64,000 nt of DNA from Synechocystis sp. PCC 6714 (GTDB taxonomy: Bacteria; Cyanobacteriota; Cyanobacteriia; Cyanobacteriales; Microcystaceae): positions 2,418,001 through 2,482,000 of the forward strand of contig NZ_CP007542.1 in the NCBI RefSeq assembly GCF_000478825.2. Direction: 5' to 3'. The notes under the pieces are model-generated. The model was not told the origin of the DNA and made no database searches. It worked only from the letters and a program-made list of their open reading frames with translations. This document shows, piece after piece, positions 28,115 to 38,113 of this stretch (position 1 is its first letter; each line of letters opens with the position of its first letter). Both the position numbers and the translations under genes were made by a program.

Positions 28115-30262
28115 TTAACTATGGTTGGTCACCACTTGAATTTGGGTAATTTTCCAAATGCCCTGGTGCCGTACTAATTGATAGCGCACAGTTAAATCAT
28201 CCCTGGTAGCGGAGCCATTGGCCTGTTGATTACTGAGGGAAAAAGGTTGACTTATTTCTTCCACCCTGGCAGTGACGGTGGCCTGATTAGGATTTTTAGG
28301 ATCAACTTGATAGGATAAAATTTCCAGCTTATGTTCGTACTGGCGATACCGTTGTTGGGCTTTGTCCTGTTGGGCTCGAACCCGTTGCTGGGCTAATAGA
28401 TTGGGGGCCAAAACGCCGTCCAAGGCGGCGAAATCATGATCCGGGCCAAAGGCTAGTTTTTTACCGTCGAGCCAATTTTGCACCACCAGTTGTCCCACCT
28501 GTTGACTGAAGATGGGTTGGCTGAGAATTAGGGTCCGGCCAGTGGCGTCATCGGGAATAAATTCCGAAGCTTGGTTTAGGGATACGTCCAGGGGATCTTC
28601 AGCTAACGTGGCCAGGGGAGAGCCGGTACGGCTAATGACTAACGCAGCAGTTCCCCCCACAATGGCTGCTAGGCAAAGGAGGAAAATGCCAAAGCGTACA
28701 GGTTTAATGGTGACCCGTTTTTTGCGGCGGCGTTGGGGTTTATGTTCTGGGACGGCTGACCCCAAGCTAGAATTAACGGTGAAACCATTGCTGGGCCTTT
28801 CTCCCCCCATACCATTGCTACTGAGGGAGTCACTGTCATAGGCGATCGCCGGGGCCAGGGTGGTGGTGGAAAAGCCAGGGGAGTTATCGCTATCGGAGGA
28901 AATGGTTTCTCGGGAACGTCTGGAACTGCGGCTCCGTCGTGGGGGAGCGGTGGGGGCCAAGGGGCGATCGGGGAAAGCGGCAGAACTGTGTACCATGGGA
29001 GTTTGCGATTCCGTTGCAGTGCTAGGGAGGGTGTCGGGGGCAAAAGAATGGTCAGTGGTGAGGGAGTCTGGCTCTAGTTGTTCTAGATATTCCTGAACGG
29101 AAGGATTGTTGAAATAGGCTTTAAGGGAAAGAACCGCCGGAGAAAGATCACTAAAGTAGGGAGTAATTTCTTCCTCTAGCCACTGCTCTGTAAAAGTATA
29201 AAAAGCAGTCAGGGGATCTTCCCCCGCCGCCAACTTCGATTCGAGGCTAGTCGCTATTTTCGGCTCTCCCTGATCGATCGCCGCCAGAACTGTTTCCGTT
29301 TGACCCAATAATAATTCACAAATCGCCTTTTCTAGGGCTAAATCTTGACAATTTTCCAACTGTGCAATTAAAGATTTTGCTTCGACAATGGCAATGGGTT
29401 GTTGCTCTTTGACCCCTTCGGCCATCAGACTGTGGACCACTAGATAGCTGGCCACCAAAGACGGCCGTTGACTTTCGGGCAAAAATAGGGCGTTTTGCTC
29501 TGCCACCGTGAGATAACACCGCAGTTGGTGGATGAATTTTAGAAAGTCATCATTCCCCAACCCGGAATAATCTTCCCCTTTCCCTTCAATGCCCCCCCGG
29601 TCTTCGATCATTGCCTGCAATAACGCCAATCCCTGCTGGCGCTGGGCCTCCCCCTGTCCTTGCCGGGCCAAAAGTTCTAGGATGCGATAGGGTCTAAGGC
29701 GATAGAGCTCTTGGCGGATTTCTTCTTCCAACTCAGGAAAAGAATTGTCCTGTTGTAGACGGGCCAGGGCTTTGAGACTGGCGGTGGCCGCAAACTCGTA
29801 CTGTTGCTGTTGCCAGCGTTCCCGGCTCAGTTCCCAATGGGCCAAAATCACCGAGAGCAGGTAATCCTGGGCTGTGCCCCCCCCCGGTGGTACGGGCTCG
29901 TGCAGGGTCGGCTCGCCATACTTTAGCACTAACTCATACTCCCCCAAGTCCAGCAGGATTAATAGGGCACCGATTTTTTGTTCTGGGCTGCATTCTAGCT
30001 GGGGCGTTGCCAGGGGTAGGGCTTCCCCCAGGGCCATATCTTCCACTCCCCACCATTCCCGGTCGTATGCCAAGCGTTTCTCTGGATCCCTTAGGGTCTC
30101 ATAGGCGATCGCCAGTAGTTGATTACGGACATTTACTGCGGCATCACTAAATTCCCGCCGGGGCAATTGTAGGAGGCGATCTTGGTGGGCCTGCTCAATG
30201 GTTTCCTCACCGCTCTGGGGGGGAATGCCTAAAATACGATAGAAGTCGAGGGGGATAAACAC
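28115..30262 (-). CDS. zipN: Cell-division protein ZipN/Ftn2 (ARC6 homologue)
   Basis: 715 residues from a GTG start. The first 70 residues are a degenerate J-domain (FYRILGIPPQSG, then YETLRDPEKRLAYD) without the HPD triad. A long helical part and a Ser/Pro-rich linker follow, then one membrane segment near residue 525 (FGIFLLCLAAIVGGTAALVI) and a C-terminal IMS/DUF4101 domain (WLDGKKLAFGPDHDFAALDGV). It tethers FtsZ to the membrane and organises the divisome. As in PCC 6803 it sits next to dnaK. Confidence 0.93.
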   Translation of the reverse strand: MFIPLDFYRILGIPPQSGEETIEQAHQDRLLQLPRREFSDAAVNVRNQLLAIAYETLRDPEKRLAYDREWWGVEDMALGEALPLATPQLECSPEQKIGALLILLDLGEYELVLKYGEPTLHEPVPPGGGTAQDYLLSVILAHWELSRERWQQQQYEFAATASLKALARLQQDNSFPELEEEIRQELYRLRPYRILELLARQGQGEAQRQQGLALLQAMIEDRGGIEGKGEDYSGLGNDDFLKFIHQLRCYLTVAEQNALFLPESQRPSLVASYLVVHSLMAEGVKEQQPIAIVEAKSLIAQLENCQDLALEKAICELLLGQTETVLAAIDQGEPKIATSLESKLAAGEDPLTAFYTFTEQWLEEEITPYFSDLSPAVLSLKAYFNNPSVQEYLEQLEPDSLTTDHSFAPDTLPSTATESQTPMVHSSAAFPDRPLAPTAPPRRSRSSRRSRETISSDSDNSPGFSTTTLAPAIAYDSDSLSSNGMGGERPSNGFTVNSSLGSAVPEHKPQRRRKKRVTIKPVRFGIFLLCLAAIVGGTAALVISRTGSPLATLAEDPLDVSLNQASEFIPDDATGRTLILSQPIFSQQVGQLVVQNWLDGKKLAFGPDHDFAALDGVLAPNLLAQQRVRAQQDKAQQRYRQYEHKLEILSYQVDPKNPNQATVTARVEEISQPFSLSNQQANGSATRDDLTVRYQLVRHQGIWKITQIQVVTNHS

Positions 30263-30461
30263 CGGAAAAAGCCTTGGCAGGACAGGGTCAGTTTAAAAGC
30301 TAAAAGCTTATGGGAAGGGGCCGGCGATGGCGCTGGCGGTCTCCAGGCACTTAGAAGACATGTTAAAGGCTAATACCATACTATACGACAGCTTTTTTGT
30401 GACTAATAATTCGAAAAAAAGCGAAAAACCCGCTCTCTCAGCCCAATTTAGCCGCAAAAAA

Positions 30462-30785
30462 TCATCCTTGATCCCCATGTTCCCTTGGTTCTTGCCAGGT
30501 GGCCACTGAAAGGAGGCTAGGGGGAATAGCTTGATCAGAGGGAAATTCCAGCAGGGTTTCCGACGTCATTAGGTAACCAGAATTGAGGAAAAACAGTAAC
30601 AGTCTCCCGAGGGCAACCCATACCGCCTCGTCAAATTCCCAATCTCTGCCCCGTCCACTATGGCAGGCGATCGCCTGTAAAGCCCAAAAGTAGTTATTGC
30701 GGACAATGGAACCGCCTTTTTTGTAAGCTGGTAAATCCCCAGCGGCAATGACCAGTAAATCCGCCGCCGCTAACCAACATTTCAT
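30462..30785 (-). CDS. Small conserved-looking protein of unknown function
   Basis: 107 residues from the ATG at 30785, chosen because GAGG stands 6 bases upstream; a longer frame to 30833 has no such site. Composition is that of a real globular protein: LAAADLLVIAAGDLPAYKKGG, NYFWALQAIACHSGRGRDWEFDEAVWVALGRLLLFFLNSGYL. The middle has amphipathic helices and an early Cys. Same strand as zipN and the gene upstream. No motif recognised. Confidence 0.6.
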   Translation of the reverse strand: MKCWLAAADLLVIAAGDLPAYKKGGSIVRNNYFWALQAIACHSGRGRDWEFDEAVWVALGRLLLFFLNSGYLMTSETLLEFPSDQAIPPSLLSVATWQEPREHGDQG

Positions 30786-30888
30786 CAACACCTCAACCAA
30801 GGAAACAGTGTAACTACGCAAGATCAGGGACAAAGCGCAAGGAATAAAGGAAATAAGTTTAAAAGTTCTCTAAGATTAACGGGGAAAA

Positions 30889-31383
30889 CTAGAAATCCAC
30901 CACCGCCTCCACCTCCATGGTGCTGTCAATGGTGGCCTGGCAAACCACCTGAGCTGGGGTGGCCCGACAGTTACCGGTGGCCTCCGTTAAAGTTTCATCT
31001 ACAATGCCATCTTCCGCAGTCCAGAGAAAAGTACCGATGACATTGTACTGATTGTTGTTGATTTTGCCATTGAGCAGTATGGGAGCGTCATTGTATTCCA
31101 GCACGAAGGAAAAACCCATGACATCGCCATTGTCATAGTGGAAATTAATGGTGCCGTCCCCCTCCGTGATGGAAAGCTGGTTACAGTCCATGGCCATTTC
31201 TTCACTGGGATCGGTCAGTTTGACAGAGCATTGCTGGGCCACAAAAGTGGTTTGGCTTTGGACACTTTCCTGAAAAATTGTCTCTTGGCTACGGACGATG
31301 GGGGCAAACAGTATCCCCCCCAGGGCGGCCATGGCCGTTATCAATGGCCATGGAGAGCTAAGGTCACGGATTTTGGTGAACAT
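30889..31383 (-). CDS. Small exported protein of unknown function
   Basis: 164 residues from the ATG at 31383, which lies 20 bases inside the 3' end of the cobA-hemD gene, suggesting translational coupling. A signal peptide (WPLITAMAALGGILFAPIVRSQ) leads a 130-residue beta-rich mature part with four Cys (QQCSVKL, MDCNQL, GNCRATP, VVCQAT), enough for two disulphides. Family not recognised. Confidence 0.7.
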   Translation of the reverse strand: MFTKIRDLSSPWPLITAMAALGGILFAPIVRSQETIFQESVQSQTTFVAQQCSVKLTDPSEEMAMDCNQLSITEGDGTINFHYDNGDVMGFSFVLEYNDAPILLNGKINNNQYNVIGTFLWTAEDGIVDETLTEATGNCRATPAQVVCQATIDSTMEVEAVVDF

Positions 31384-32911
31384 AATCAATAATGGCCCCG
31401 GTTAGGCCTTCTAGGGTGTACTCCGTTGCTTCAATGTCCACCCGCCCCAATTCCTTGAAACAACGTTCGGAAGTTTGGGGGCCAATGGAAGCGATTTGGC
31501 AATGGTCAATCAAGGGACGCCAATCCTGATAACCGTTAGCTTGGCTAGTCTGGGCTAATAGTTGTCGAAAATGGCTGACGGTTTTGGAACTGGCAAAGGT
31601 GATCACATTCACCGTTTGATTAACGATACTTTGCCATACTGCTGTGGGCATTTGGGCCGGACAGGCCGACTGATAGGCGGGCACTTCCGTCACCAATGCG
31701 TCTTTTTGCCTTAAGTCCTGGACTAATTGGGGGCGACCACCACTTTCCACCCGGGGAAAGAGGATGTTTAACCCGGCGGGGGATTGGGGAAAATGCTCCA
31801 CCAGGGCATCGGCAATGAAATCCGGGGGAATGAAATCGGGCCTGATGCCAAATTTTTCTAAGCTTTGGGCCGTTTTTTTCCCTACCACGGCCAACTTTAA
31901 CTTTGCCAAAGCCCGACTGTCCAAACCATGGTGTTGCAGTCTTTGAAAAAAGAACTCTACCCCATTGGCGGAAGTGAGGATTAACCAGTCAAAACTCCCC
32001 AACTTGGCGATCGCCTGGTCGAGGGGTTGCCAATGGCTAGGGGCAATGATTTCCAGGGCGGCCATGGCCAACACATTAGCCCCTTGCTGTTGTAAAAGTT
32101 CAGTGAACTGGCTAGCTTGGTCAGCGGCCCGGGTAACCAAAATAGTTTTGTGGGCCAAGGGCAGGGGAGTCAAAACGGGGGCAATCCTTTGATTAACAAC
32201 ATCGCCAATGACAATCACCGCCGGGGCCAGGGGCTGTCCTTGGGTTTTTTCCACAATATCAGTTAGGGTTCCCCCCCAGGTTTTCTGCCCAATGCGCCCG
32301 GCATTTTTAACTACCGCCACGGCGGTGTCCGCAGCCTTCCCAGCTTGGAGCAACTCCTGTACCAACAGGGGGAGATTTTTTGTGCCCATGAGAATAACCA
32401 AAGTGGGTAACTGGGCCAACAAAGGCCAGGACCATTGCTGGGGATCATGGCCGTCCATGACAAAAAAACCCGCCCCGCTATCCTTGGCTGTCAAAGGAAT
32501 TCCCTCTAGTCCCGCACTGGCGATCGCCGAAGAAATACCCGGTATTATTTCGTAGGCACAATGGTAGGCCACCAGAATTTCTAGTTCCGGCACAATGCGG
32601 CCAAAAATCCAGGGATCGCCGCTTTTGAGCCGTACCACCCGTTTGCCCCGGCGGTAATGGTCCACCAATAACTGATTAATCTTGTCCTGGGGAGTGCTGG
32701 GCTGTCCCCCCCGTTTACCGACGAAAATCCGTTCACAATCCGAGGGGAGTAAATCAAATACATCCGGTGCCACCAGAGCGTCATAAATTAATACCTCTGC
32801 CCCAGCTAAAACGGCGATCGCCCGTTGGGTTAGGTAGGCCACCGGTCCCAACCCCGCCCCCACTAGATAAACCTTGGCCGGGGGAGACAACGGCAGTGAA
32901 CACTTATCCAT
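31364..32911 (-). CDS. Fused uroporphyrinogen-III C-methyltransferase / uroporphyrinogen-III synthase
   Basis: 515 residues combining CobA (about 1-250) and HemD (about 255-510). The first half has the SUMT signatures VYLVGAGLGPVAYLT, VRLKSGDPWIFGR and EIIPGISSAIASAG; the second has TILVTRAADQASQFTELL and the late TFASSKTVSHF region of uroporphyrinogen synthase. HemD closes the tetrapyrrole ring; CobA then methylates it toward sirohaem, so the fusion sits at the branch between haem/chlorophyll and sirohaem. Possibly cotranscribed with the exported protein downstream. In PCC 6803 the same fusion is sll0166 by memory. Confidence 0.92.
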   Translation of the reverse strand: MDKCSLPLSPPAKVYLVGAGLGPVAYLTQRAIAVLAGAEVLIYDALVAPDVFDLLPSDCERIFVGKRGGQPSTPQDKINQLLVDHYRRGKRVVRLKSGDPWIFGRIVPELEILVAYHCAYEIIPGISSAIASAGLEGIPLTAKDSGAGFFVMDGHDPQQWSWPLLAQLPTLVILMGTKNLPLLVQELLQAGKAADTAVAVVKNAGRIGQKTWGGTLTDIVEKTQGQPLAPAVIVIGDVVNQRIAPVLTPLPLAHKTILVTRAADQASQFTELLQQQGANVLAMAALEIIAPSHWQPLDQAIAKLGSFDWLILTSANGVEFFFQRLQHHGLDSRALAKLKLAVVGKKTAQSLEKFGIRPDFIPPDFIADALVEHFPQSPAGLNILFPRVESGGRPQLVQDLRQKDALVTEVPAYQSACPAQMPTAVWQSIVNQTVNVITFASSKTVSHFRQLLAQTSQANGYQDWRPLIDHCQIASIGPQTSERCFKELGRVDIEATEYTLEGLTGAIIDYVHQNP

Positions 32912-32927
32912 AGCTAGTCACAAAAAG

Positions 32928-35900
32928 CTAAATCACATTGGGATTAGGGCGATCGGCCGTGGCCACCAAAGCATTATGGGTGAGGTAATCCTTCAACCAT
33001 TGTCGACCCTGGTCTAATAACTGGGGTAAAGTTTTCAGTGGCCAAAGACGGGCTGTACCATCGGCAGAAGCGGTCAACACCCAATTGCCATCGGGACTAA
33101 ATTCCGCCGAGCGGACCCAGTTGCCGTGGCCCTCCAGGGTCATTAATTCCCGCCCAGAACGATCCCACAGCCTAGCGGTGCCATCATTGGAAGCGGTGAC
33201 CACCATTTGACCATCGGGACTCCAGTTAACGGTGCTGACCAAACTTTGATGACCATATAGCACCGCCACCGTTTTACCGTTACGATCCCAGAGCCTGGCG
33301 GTATGATCGGCCGAGGCAGTGGCAATCAAATCCCCATCGGGACTAAATTGAGCTTGGTAAACAATGCTTTGGTGTCCTGCCAACGTCACCAGAGGACGGC
33401 CAAGGAAATCCCAAATCCTGGCGGTATTGTCCACCGAAGCGGTCAGGACATAGCGGCTATCCGGGCTAAATTGGGCAAAATAGACTGGACCTTCATGGCC
33501 CCGGCACAGACCCACTTCCCGGCCAACAATTTCCCAAATGCCCGCTGTATTATCATCTGCCGCTGTGACAATAAACTGGCCATCCGCGCTGAACTCCGCG
33601 GCAAAAATATTTTTTTCGTAGTGCCTCAACACAGCTAATTCTCGCCCAGTATTGTTCCAAACCCGGGCAGTGCCGTCCTTGCTAGCGGTGACAATGTATT
33701 GGCTATCGGGACTAAAGCGCACATTCAACACTGCATCCTGGTGCCCCCGCAGGGTGGTCAACTTTTTGCCAAAGACATTCCATAGTTGAGCCGTCTTATC
33801 CGCTGAGCCCGTTACCACCCATTGCCCATCGGGACTAAATTGCCCTTCCCGCACCCAGCCTTGGTGATCCGCCAATATTGCCAAGCATTCCCCGTCCATG
33901 GTCCACAAACGGGCTGTCTTATCCCGGGAAACCGTCAACAGGCGATCGCCTTTGGAACTGAAATGGGCATTGCGGACCCAATGGCGGTGGCCGGAGAGGA
34001 CAATGATATTTTTCGGGGCAATATCCCACTGCCGGGCCGTTTGATCGGCGGACACAGTGAAAATATAGCGACCATCGGCACTGAAATCAGCGTCATAAAT
34101 ATCCTTTTGGTGACCCCGGAGAATGGTGATTACACTGCCCCCATGGGTCCAAAGTCGGGCGGTGCCATCGGTGGAACAGGTGATTACCCTTTCGCCGTCG
34201 GAGCTGAAGCGAGCGGAGTGGATGCTATGGTCATGGCCTCGCAAAATAGCCAAACATTTACCCTGGGCGCTCCAAATCCTAGCAGTACCATCATTGGAAG
34301 CAGTGATAATATGCTGGCCGTCAGGACTCCAGAGGGCATTGGTGACCCAGTTTTGGTGTCCCCTCAAAACAGCAACACATTGGGCCCCCAGATCCCAAAT
34401 TCTGGCAGTGCCGTCGGCGGAGCCGGTGAGGATCCATTGTCCATCGGGACTGAATTGGGCATTGCGGACCCAACTGGTATGACCTTGACAAAGGCCAATT
34501 TCCCGACCTTCCAAATCCCACAACCGGGCAGTGCCATCCCTGGAAGCGGATAGCAAAATTTGGCCGTGGCAGTTAAATTCTGCATTACGGACCCAATTGG
34601 TGTGGCCCTGACAGAGGGTAAGTTGTTCCCCAGCAAAGTTCCAGAGCCTAACGGTGTTATCCCGACTGCCGGTGATTAAAAATTGATGATGGGGACTAAA
34701 ATGGACGCTCCTTACCCCATCTTCGTGGCCCTGGAGAGTGGCAATTTCTTGGCCGTGGCGTTGCCAAAGTTTAACGGTGCGGTCAACGGACGCAGTGGCA
34801 AAATACTGGCCATCGGCACTCCAATCCACAGCGGTAATAGCTCCCTGGTGGCCCCGCAAAACGGCAATCAATTCCCCATGGAAAGACCAAAGATAGGCCA
34901 GCCCGTTGTTGGTGGCGGTGAGCAATAGGGGGGGGGCATTGGCAATGGGAGGACTAATACGCAAGCCGGTGACGGGGGCTTCATGTTGGCAGCGATTATG
35001 TTCGTTGATCTGGCCAAGGATACTGTGGAGACAAAGCCAGGGGGCTAAACTAGGATATTCCACGAGGGAGGTTTCCGGTGTGATCAACTTTTGCAATTCC
35101 TGGCCAGTTTTAACCGCTGCTAATAGGGCTTCTAGGGGGTAACTAACAAATTGTTTGAAAATAAACTGGCATTTTTTCTCCAAGTTGATACCGGCCACTA
35201 GTTTTTGGTACTGCAACTGGGCCGCCTTGAGCTTTTGGGCTGTCACCTGTTCCTCCGCACTGGGGCCAGCTTCCAATGCCGCCACTAGGTCTTCATTTTC
35301 CTGTTGGCGATCGCCAGGGGAGGGGGGAAGGGCATTGGGGTTGGATTTACTACCCCGGCAGCCGGCACTAAGGAGCGCAGAGGAGGGAAGCACGATTGCT
35401 TTTCCCCGGAGGGCGTGGGCTAAATGGGGGGTACTGAGGCGGTAATAGGCCACGGTGCCTTGGTAAATTACACTGACCAACCGACCACGGCAGAGCAGTA
35501 CCAGCAGCAGTTGCAGTTCTTGGATGTCTCCCTGGGCGAATTGGGGGCTGGTTTCCCCTTCCGAACTATCTGGGACATAGAGGGCAATCAATAGTTGGTC
35601 GACGGTCTTAAGGCAGAGAGTTTGCTCGCCATCGGCCAAATTTTTTAGCAATTGCAGAGCCTTTTTGAGTAAATTGGGCGGCAGAAAGGCTAGATATGTT
35701 TGGATGGCTAGGGTGAGCCATTCGTCGGTTTTTTTACCCTGGTAATCCGCCGATTTAGTAATTTGTTGCTGTTCTAATACGGTTCCCAACAGTTGTAAAT
35801 CAATGGGGTGGAGCCAGGGTTCCTGCTCCCAGCCGGCATCTATGGCTAGGTCCCCCAAAAACTGAGACTGTAGGCTGGGGGGCCAAGGATGGCGGGATTG

Positions 35901-38009
35901 GGCCATGGCCTGGGCTAACCAGGCTTCCGCCTGCCCCAAAGTGAGAGGGGGGATGGTTTGATATTGCAGGGGCGGCAAAGATTGTTCTTCCCCCAATTGT
36001 CCCTTTAACTCCGTATAAAGATCGGCGATCGCCGTGGGGGGTAGAGAGATCAATAAACGTACTCCCTGGGATGGAGCCATCGTCAACAGCCATTGCCAGA
36101 GTGCCCGGGCCAGTTCCTGCCGACGGAGGGACAGATTTTGTTGCCAGGGCAGGGTACCGTTATCCCCATCCAAAATTAGGAGCAGATCCAGCGGGGGTAA
36201 GGCTTCTAGGGTAGAGAGCAATGCTGGAGCTGTGACTTGGCCCAGGGAAGGGAGACTGAAACGCTCCCCCAGATGAGCCCACAATTTTTCTGCCCAACTG
36301 GGGCTAAACTCCAGTCTTATTACCCGTTCCGGAGACATTTGTTGCATCACTTCTCCAGCCAGCCAAGAGGTTTTGCCCCCCCCCGGTTCCCCCGTCAGCA
36401 CCAAGACGGGCATTGGCTTCTGGGTCCAGACTTGTTGTAATCCATGCCAGGTAGAGGAAATATTTGTTTTTATTTCCGGAGCTTTAGGAGTGGGCACCGT
36501 TCCACCAAGGATTTTTTCCGGGGCGAGGGGATGGCGGCAAAGGCGTTGTTCTGGCCAACAGGGCAGAGGGGTGGGGCCAATAAACACCCGTTCTCCCAAA
36601 CGATATTCCCGGCCTTGATATTCCTGGTCAATGGCCAATGCCCCCAGCCAGTCCTGCAACTGTAGATAGCATTCCCGCAATTCCACCAGAATAGCTAGGG
36701 AAAGACGGGGGTCATCGTCAAAGGACACCAGGGTTTGGGCCTGGCGCAGGGTGATGAGAGCTTCTTTGATTTGGTCATTGGCCAATTGCACCCGACCACT
36801 GAGATAGTGCAAATTTGCTAAACAGGGGCGATAATCCTGGGTTTCGGCTTGTTTAGGGCGGGTTTCAAAGGCTCGCTTTAGGGCTTCCTTGGCTTCGTCA
36901 AATTTCCATTGTTCCACCAGCGCCTCACAGAGATAACCATAGGCCAGGGAAATTAACCCCTGTAATTCCAGCTCTGTCCAGGGTTTATCCTCATTCCGTT
37001 CTGGGGTGGTGTCCGTGGCGGCAAAGGGGGACAGTTGATAGAAAAAAATTAGACAGTTTTCTGCCATCTGCCGCATTTGTTCCCAATCTTCCAATCCCCG
37101 CAGCACTTCCCCTGCCACCTTTAAAATTTCCCCATTGGCAAAGCGCCATTGTTGATTTTCCAGAACGGCGATCGCCGTGGCGACATAGTGACGAGTTTGT
37201 TGCCAAAGTTGGTGACCACGGCTTTTTTCCCCATAGGCTTGGAGTAGGTAAAGGTAAGCTAACCGCAGGCTCAGCCAAATAATTGGTTCCCCATCTCCCA
37301 GAAGTTGCCACACATCTAAACTTTCTTGGTAGTGGCATCGGGCTTGTTTTCTACCCACTTCCCCTTGGCTTTCCCGGGCAAAACCCTGCAACAGGGATAA
37401 TTTGGCCTGGAGAATGCTGATGGGTTCTAGCTCCAGATTCTTTTTTTGGTCAACAATTTCCGCTAACCAAGGAGATAGATTCGCTCGCATTTGCTGACGT
37501 TGTTCCGGTGCAAAGGGGGAAGGTTCTCGCCAAATCCATTGCCACAGTTCATCGGTGCATTGTTCCAAATCCCCGGCCCCCAACCGTAGATCCAGCCAAT
37601 GGCTTTTGCCGTCCAAAAAAGTTTGCAGACCTCGAAAAGCTTCTTCAATGGCGGGGGGCACCAGCACCACCCAATGGAAATGTTTTTCCCCACAGCGTTG
37701 TTGTTTCACCGAGGCAAGCTGGGCCAAAAATGCCTGGGGATCCGGTTCCTCCGTCAGGCCAGTAATTAAAATCACTTGCCCCGTAAACTGTTCCCATTGC
37801 TGCAACACCCTTGATAGTTGTTGCTTTTCCCCCGCATCCAAAATGAGGATTTCCCCGGCGATCGCCGTCGAGTACCAATCTTCCACCCAGGTGAACTGCC
37901 CCGCTAGGCAAAAATAAAGATCGTCCTGGGTCGCCCGTTGCCCAACCCGGTCAGCGAGGGACCGCAAAAGTTCTTGTTGCTGGGTGAGGCAGGATAACAT
38001 GGCAGTCAT
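32928..38009 (-). CDS. Giant P-loop plus WD40-repeat protein (beta-transducin-like)
   Basis: 1693 residues. The N-terminal 500 are helical, with a TPR-like part (YGYLCEALVEQWKFDEAKEAL). A Walker A, GEPGGGKTSW, lies near residue 538 and a Walker B, LLLILDGDNG, about 80 residues later, the layout of a STAND/NACHT ATPase. From about residue 995 to 1655 there are 16 WD40 repeats of about 41 residues, each with the pattern GH-x-FSPDG-x-TASxDGTARLW, enough for two beta-propellers. Such proteins are signalling or scaffold switches; no catalytic effector domain is visible. Strand neighbours are ordinary metabolic genes. Known in PCC 6803 as sll0163 by memory. Confidence 0.9.
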   Translation of the reverse strand: MTAMLSCLTQQQELLRSLADRVGQRATQDDLYFCLAGQFTWVEDWYSTAIAGEILILDAGEKQQLSRVLQQWEQFTGQVILITGLTEEPDPQAFLAQLASVKQQRCGEKHFHWVVLVPPAIEEAFRGLQTFLDGKSHWLDLRLGAGDLEQCTDELWQWIWREPSPFAPEQRQQMRANLSPWLAEIVDQKKNLELEPISILQAKLSLLQGFARESQGEVGRKQARCHYQESLDVWQLLGDGEPIIWLSLRLAYLYLLQAYGEKSRGHQLWQQTRHYVATAIAVLENQQWRFANGEILKVAGEVLRGLEDWEQMRQMAENCLIFFYQLSPFAATDTTPERNEDKPWTELELQGLISLAYGYLCEALVEQWKFDEAKEALKRAFETRPKQAETQDYRPCLANLHYLSGRVQLANDQIKEALITLRQAQTLVSFDDDPRLSLAILVELRECYLQLQDWLGALAIDQEYQGREYRLGERVFIGPTPLPCWPEQRLCRHPLAPEKILGGTVPTPKAPEIKTNISSTWHGLQQVWTQKPMPVLVLTGEPGGGKTSWLAGEVMQQMSPERVIRLEFSPSWAEKLWAHLGERFSLPSLGQVTAPALLSTLEALPPLDLLLILDGDNGTLPWQQNLSLRRQELARALWQWLLTMAPSQGVRLLISLPPTAIADLYTELKGQLGEEQSLPPLQYQTIPPLTLGQAEAWLAQAMAQSRHPWPPSLQSQFLGDLAIDAGWEQEPWLHPIDLQLLGTVLEQQQITKSADYQGKKTDEWLTLAIQTYLAFLPPNLLKKALQLLKNLADGEQTLCLKTVDQLLIALYVPDSSEGETSPQFAQGDIQELQLLLVLLCRGRLVSVIYQGTVAYYRLSTPHLAHALRGKAIVLPSSALLSAGCRGSKSNPNALPPSPGDRQQENEDLVAALEAGPSAEEQVTAQKLKAAQLQYQKLVAGINLEKKCQFIFKQFVSYPLEALLAAVKTGQELQKLITPETSLVEYPSLAPWLCLHSILGQINEHNRCQHEAPVTGLRISPPIANAPPLLLTATNNGLAYLWSFHGELIAVLRGHQGAITAVDWSADGQYFATASVDRTVKLWQRHGQEIATLQGHEDGVRSVHFSPHHQFLITGSRDNTVRLWNFAGEQLTLCQGHTNWVRNAEFNCHGQILLSASRDGTARLWDLEGREIGLCQGHTSWVRNAQFSPDGQWILTGSADGTARIWDLGAQCVAVLRGHQNWVTNALWSPDGQHIITASNDGTARIWSAQGKCLAILRGHDHSIHSARFSSDGERVITCSTDGTARLWTHGGSVITILRGHQKDIYDADFSADGRYIFTVSADQTARQWDIAPKNIIVLSGHRHWVRNAHFSSKGDRLLTVSRDKTARLWTMDGECLAILADHQGWVREGQFSPDGQWVVTGSADKTAQLWNVFGKKLTTLRGHQDAVLNVRFSPDSQYIVTASKDGTARVWNNTGRELAVLRHYEKNIFAAEFSADGQFIVTAADDNTAGIWEIVGREVGLCRGHEGPVYFAQFSPDSRYVLTASVDNTARIWDFLGRPLVTLAGHQSIVYQAQFSPDGDLIATASADHTARLWDRNGKTVAVLYGHQSLVSTVNWSPDGQMVVTASNDGTARLWDRSGRELMTLEGHGNWVRSAEFSPDGNWVLTASADGTARLWPLKTLPQLLDQGRQWLKDYLTHNALVATADRPNPNVI

Positions 38010-38113
38010 CGGTATGAGTGTGGTGGTTGATGGGGAAGTTTGCCACTCAGCGCTAGCTGGTTAGGAATATTTTTTTGTCTAATGGGAAAATGGCACAGCA
38101 GAGATAGCCCGAT

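Noticed and set aside
33822-34553. 243-codon plus-strand frame opposite the WD40 gene, with repetitive product
   Set aside because: It is the antisense shadow of the WD repeats: the repeat period and codon pattern follow the minus-strand gene, and no start site or family supports it.
33000-35000. Possible CRISPR-like periodic repeat
   Set aside because: The period of about 123 bases comes from 41-codon WD40 repeats in a coding frame; repeats are not identical and there are no spacers.
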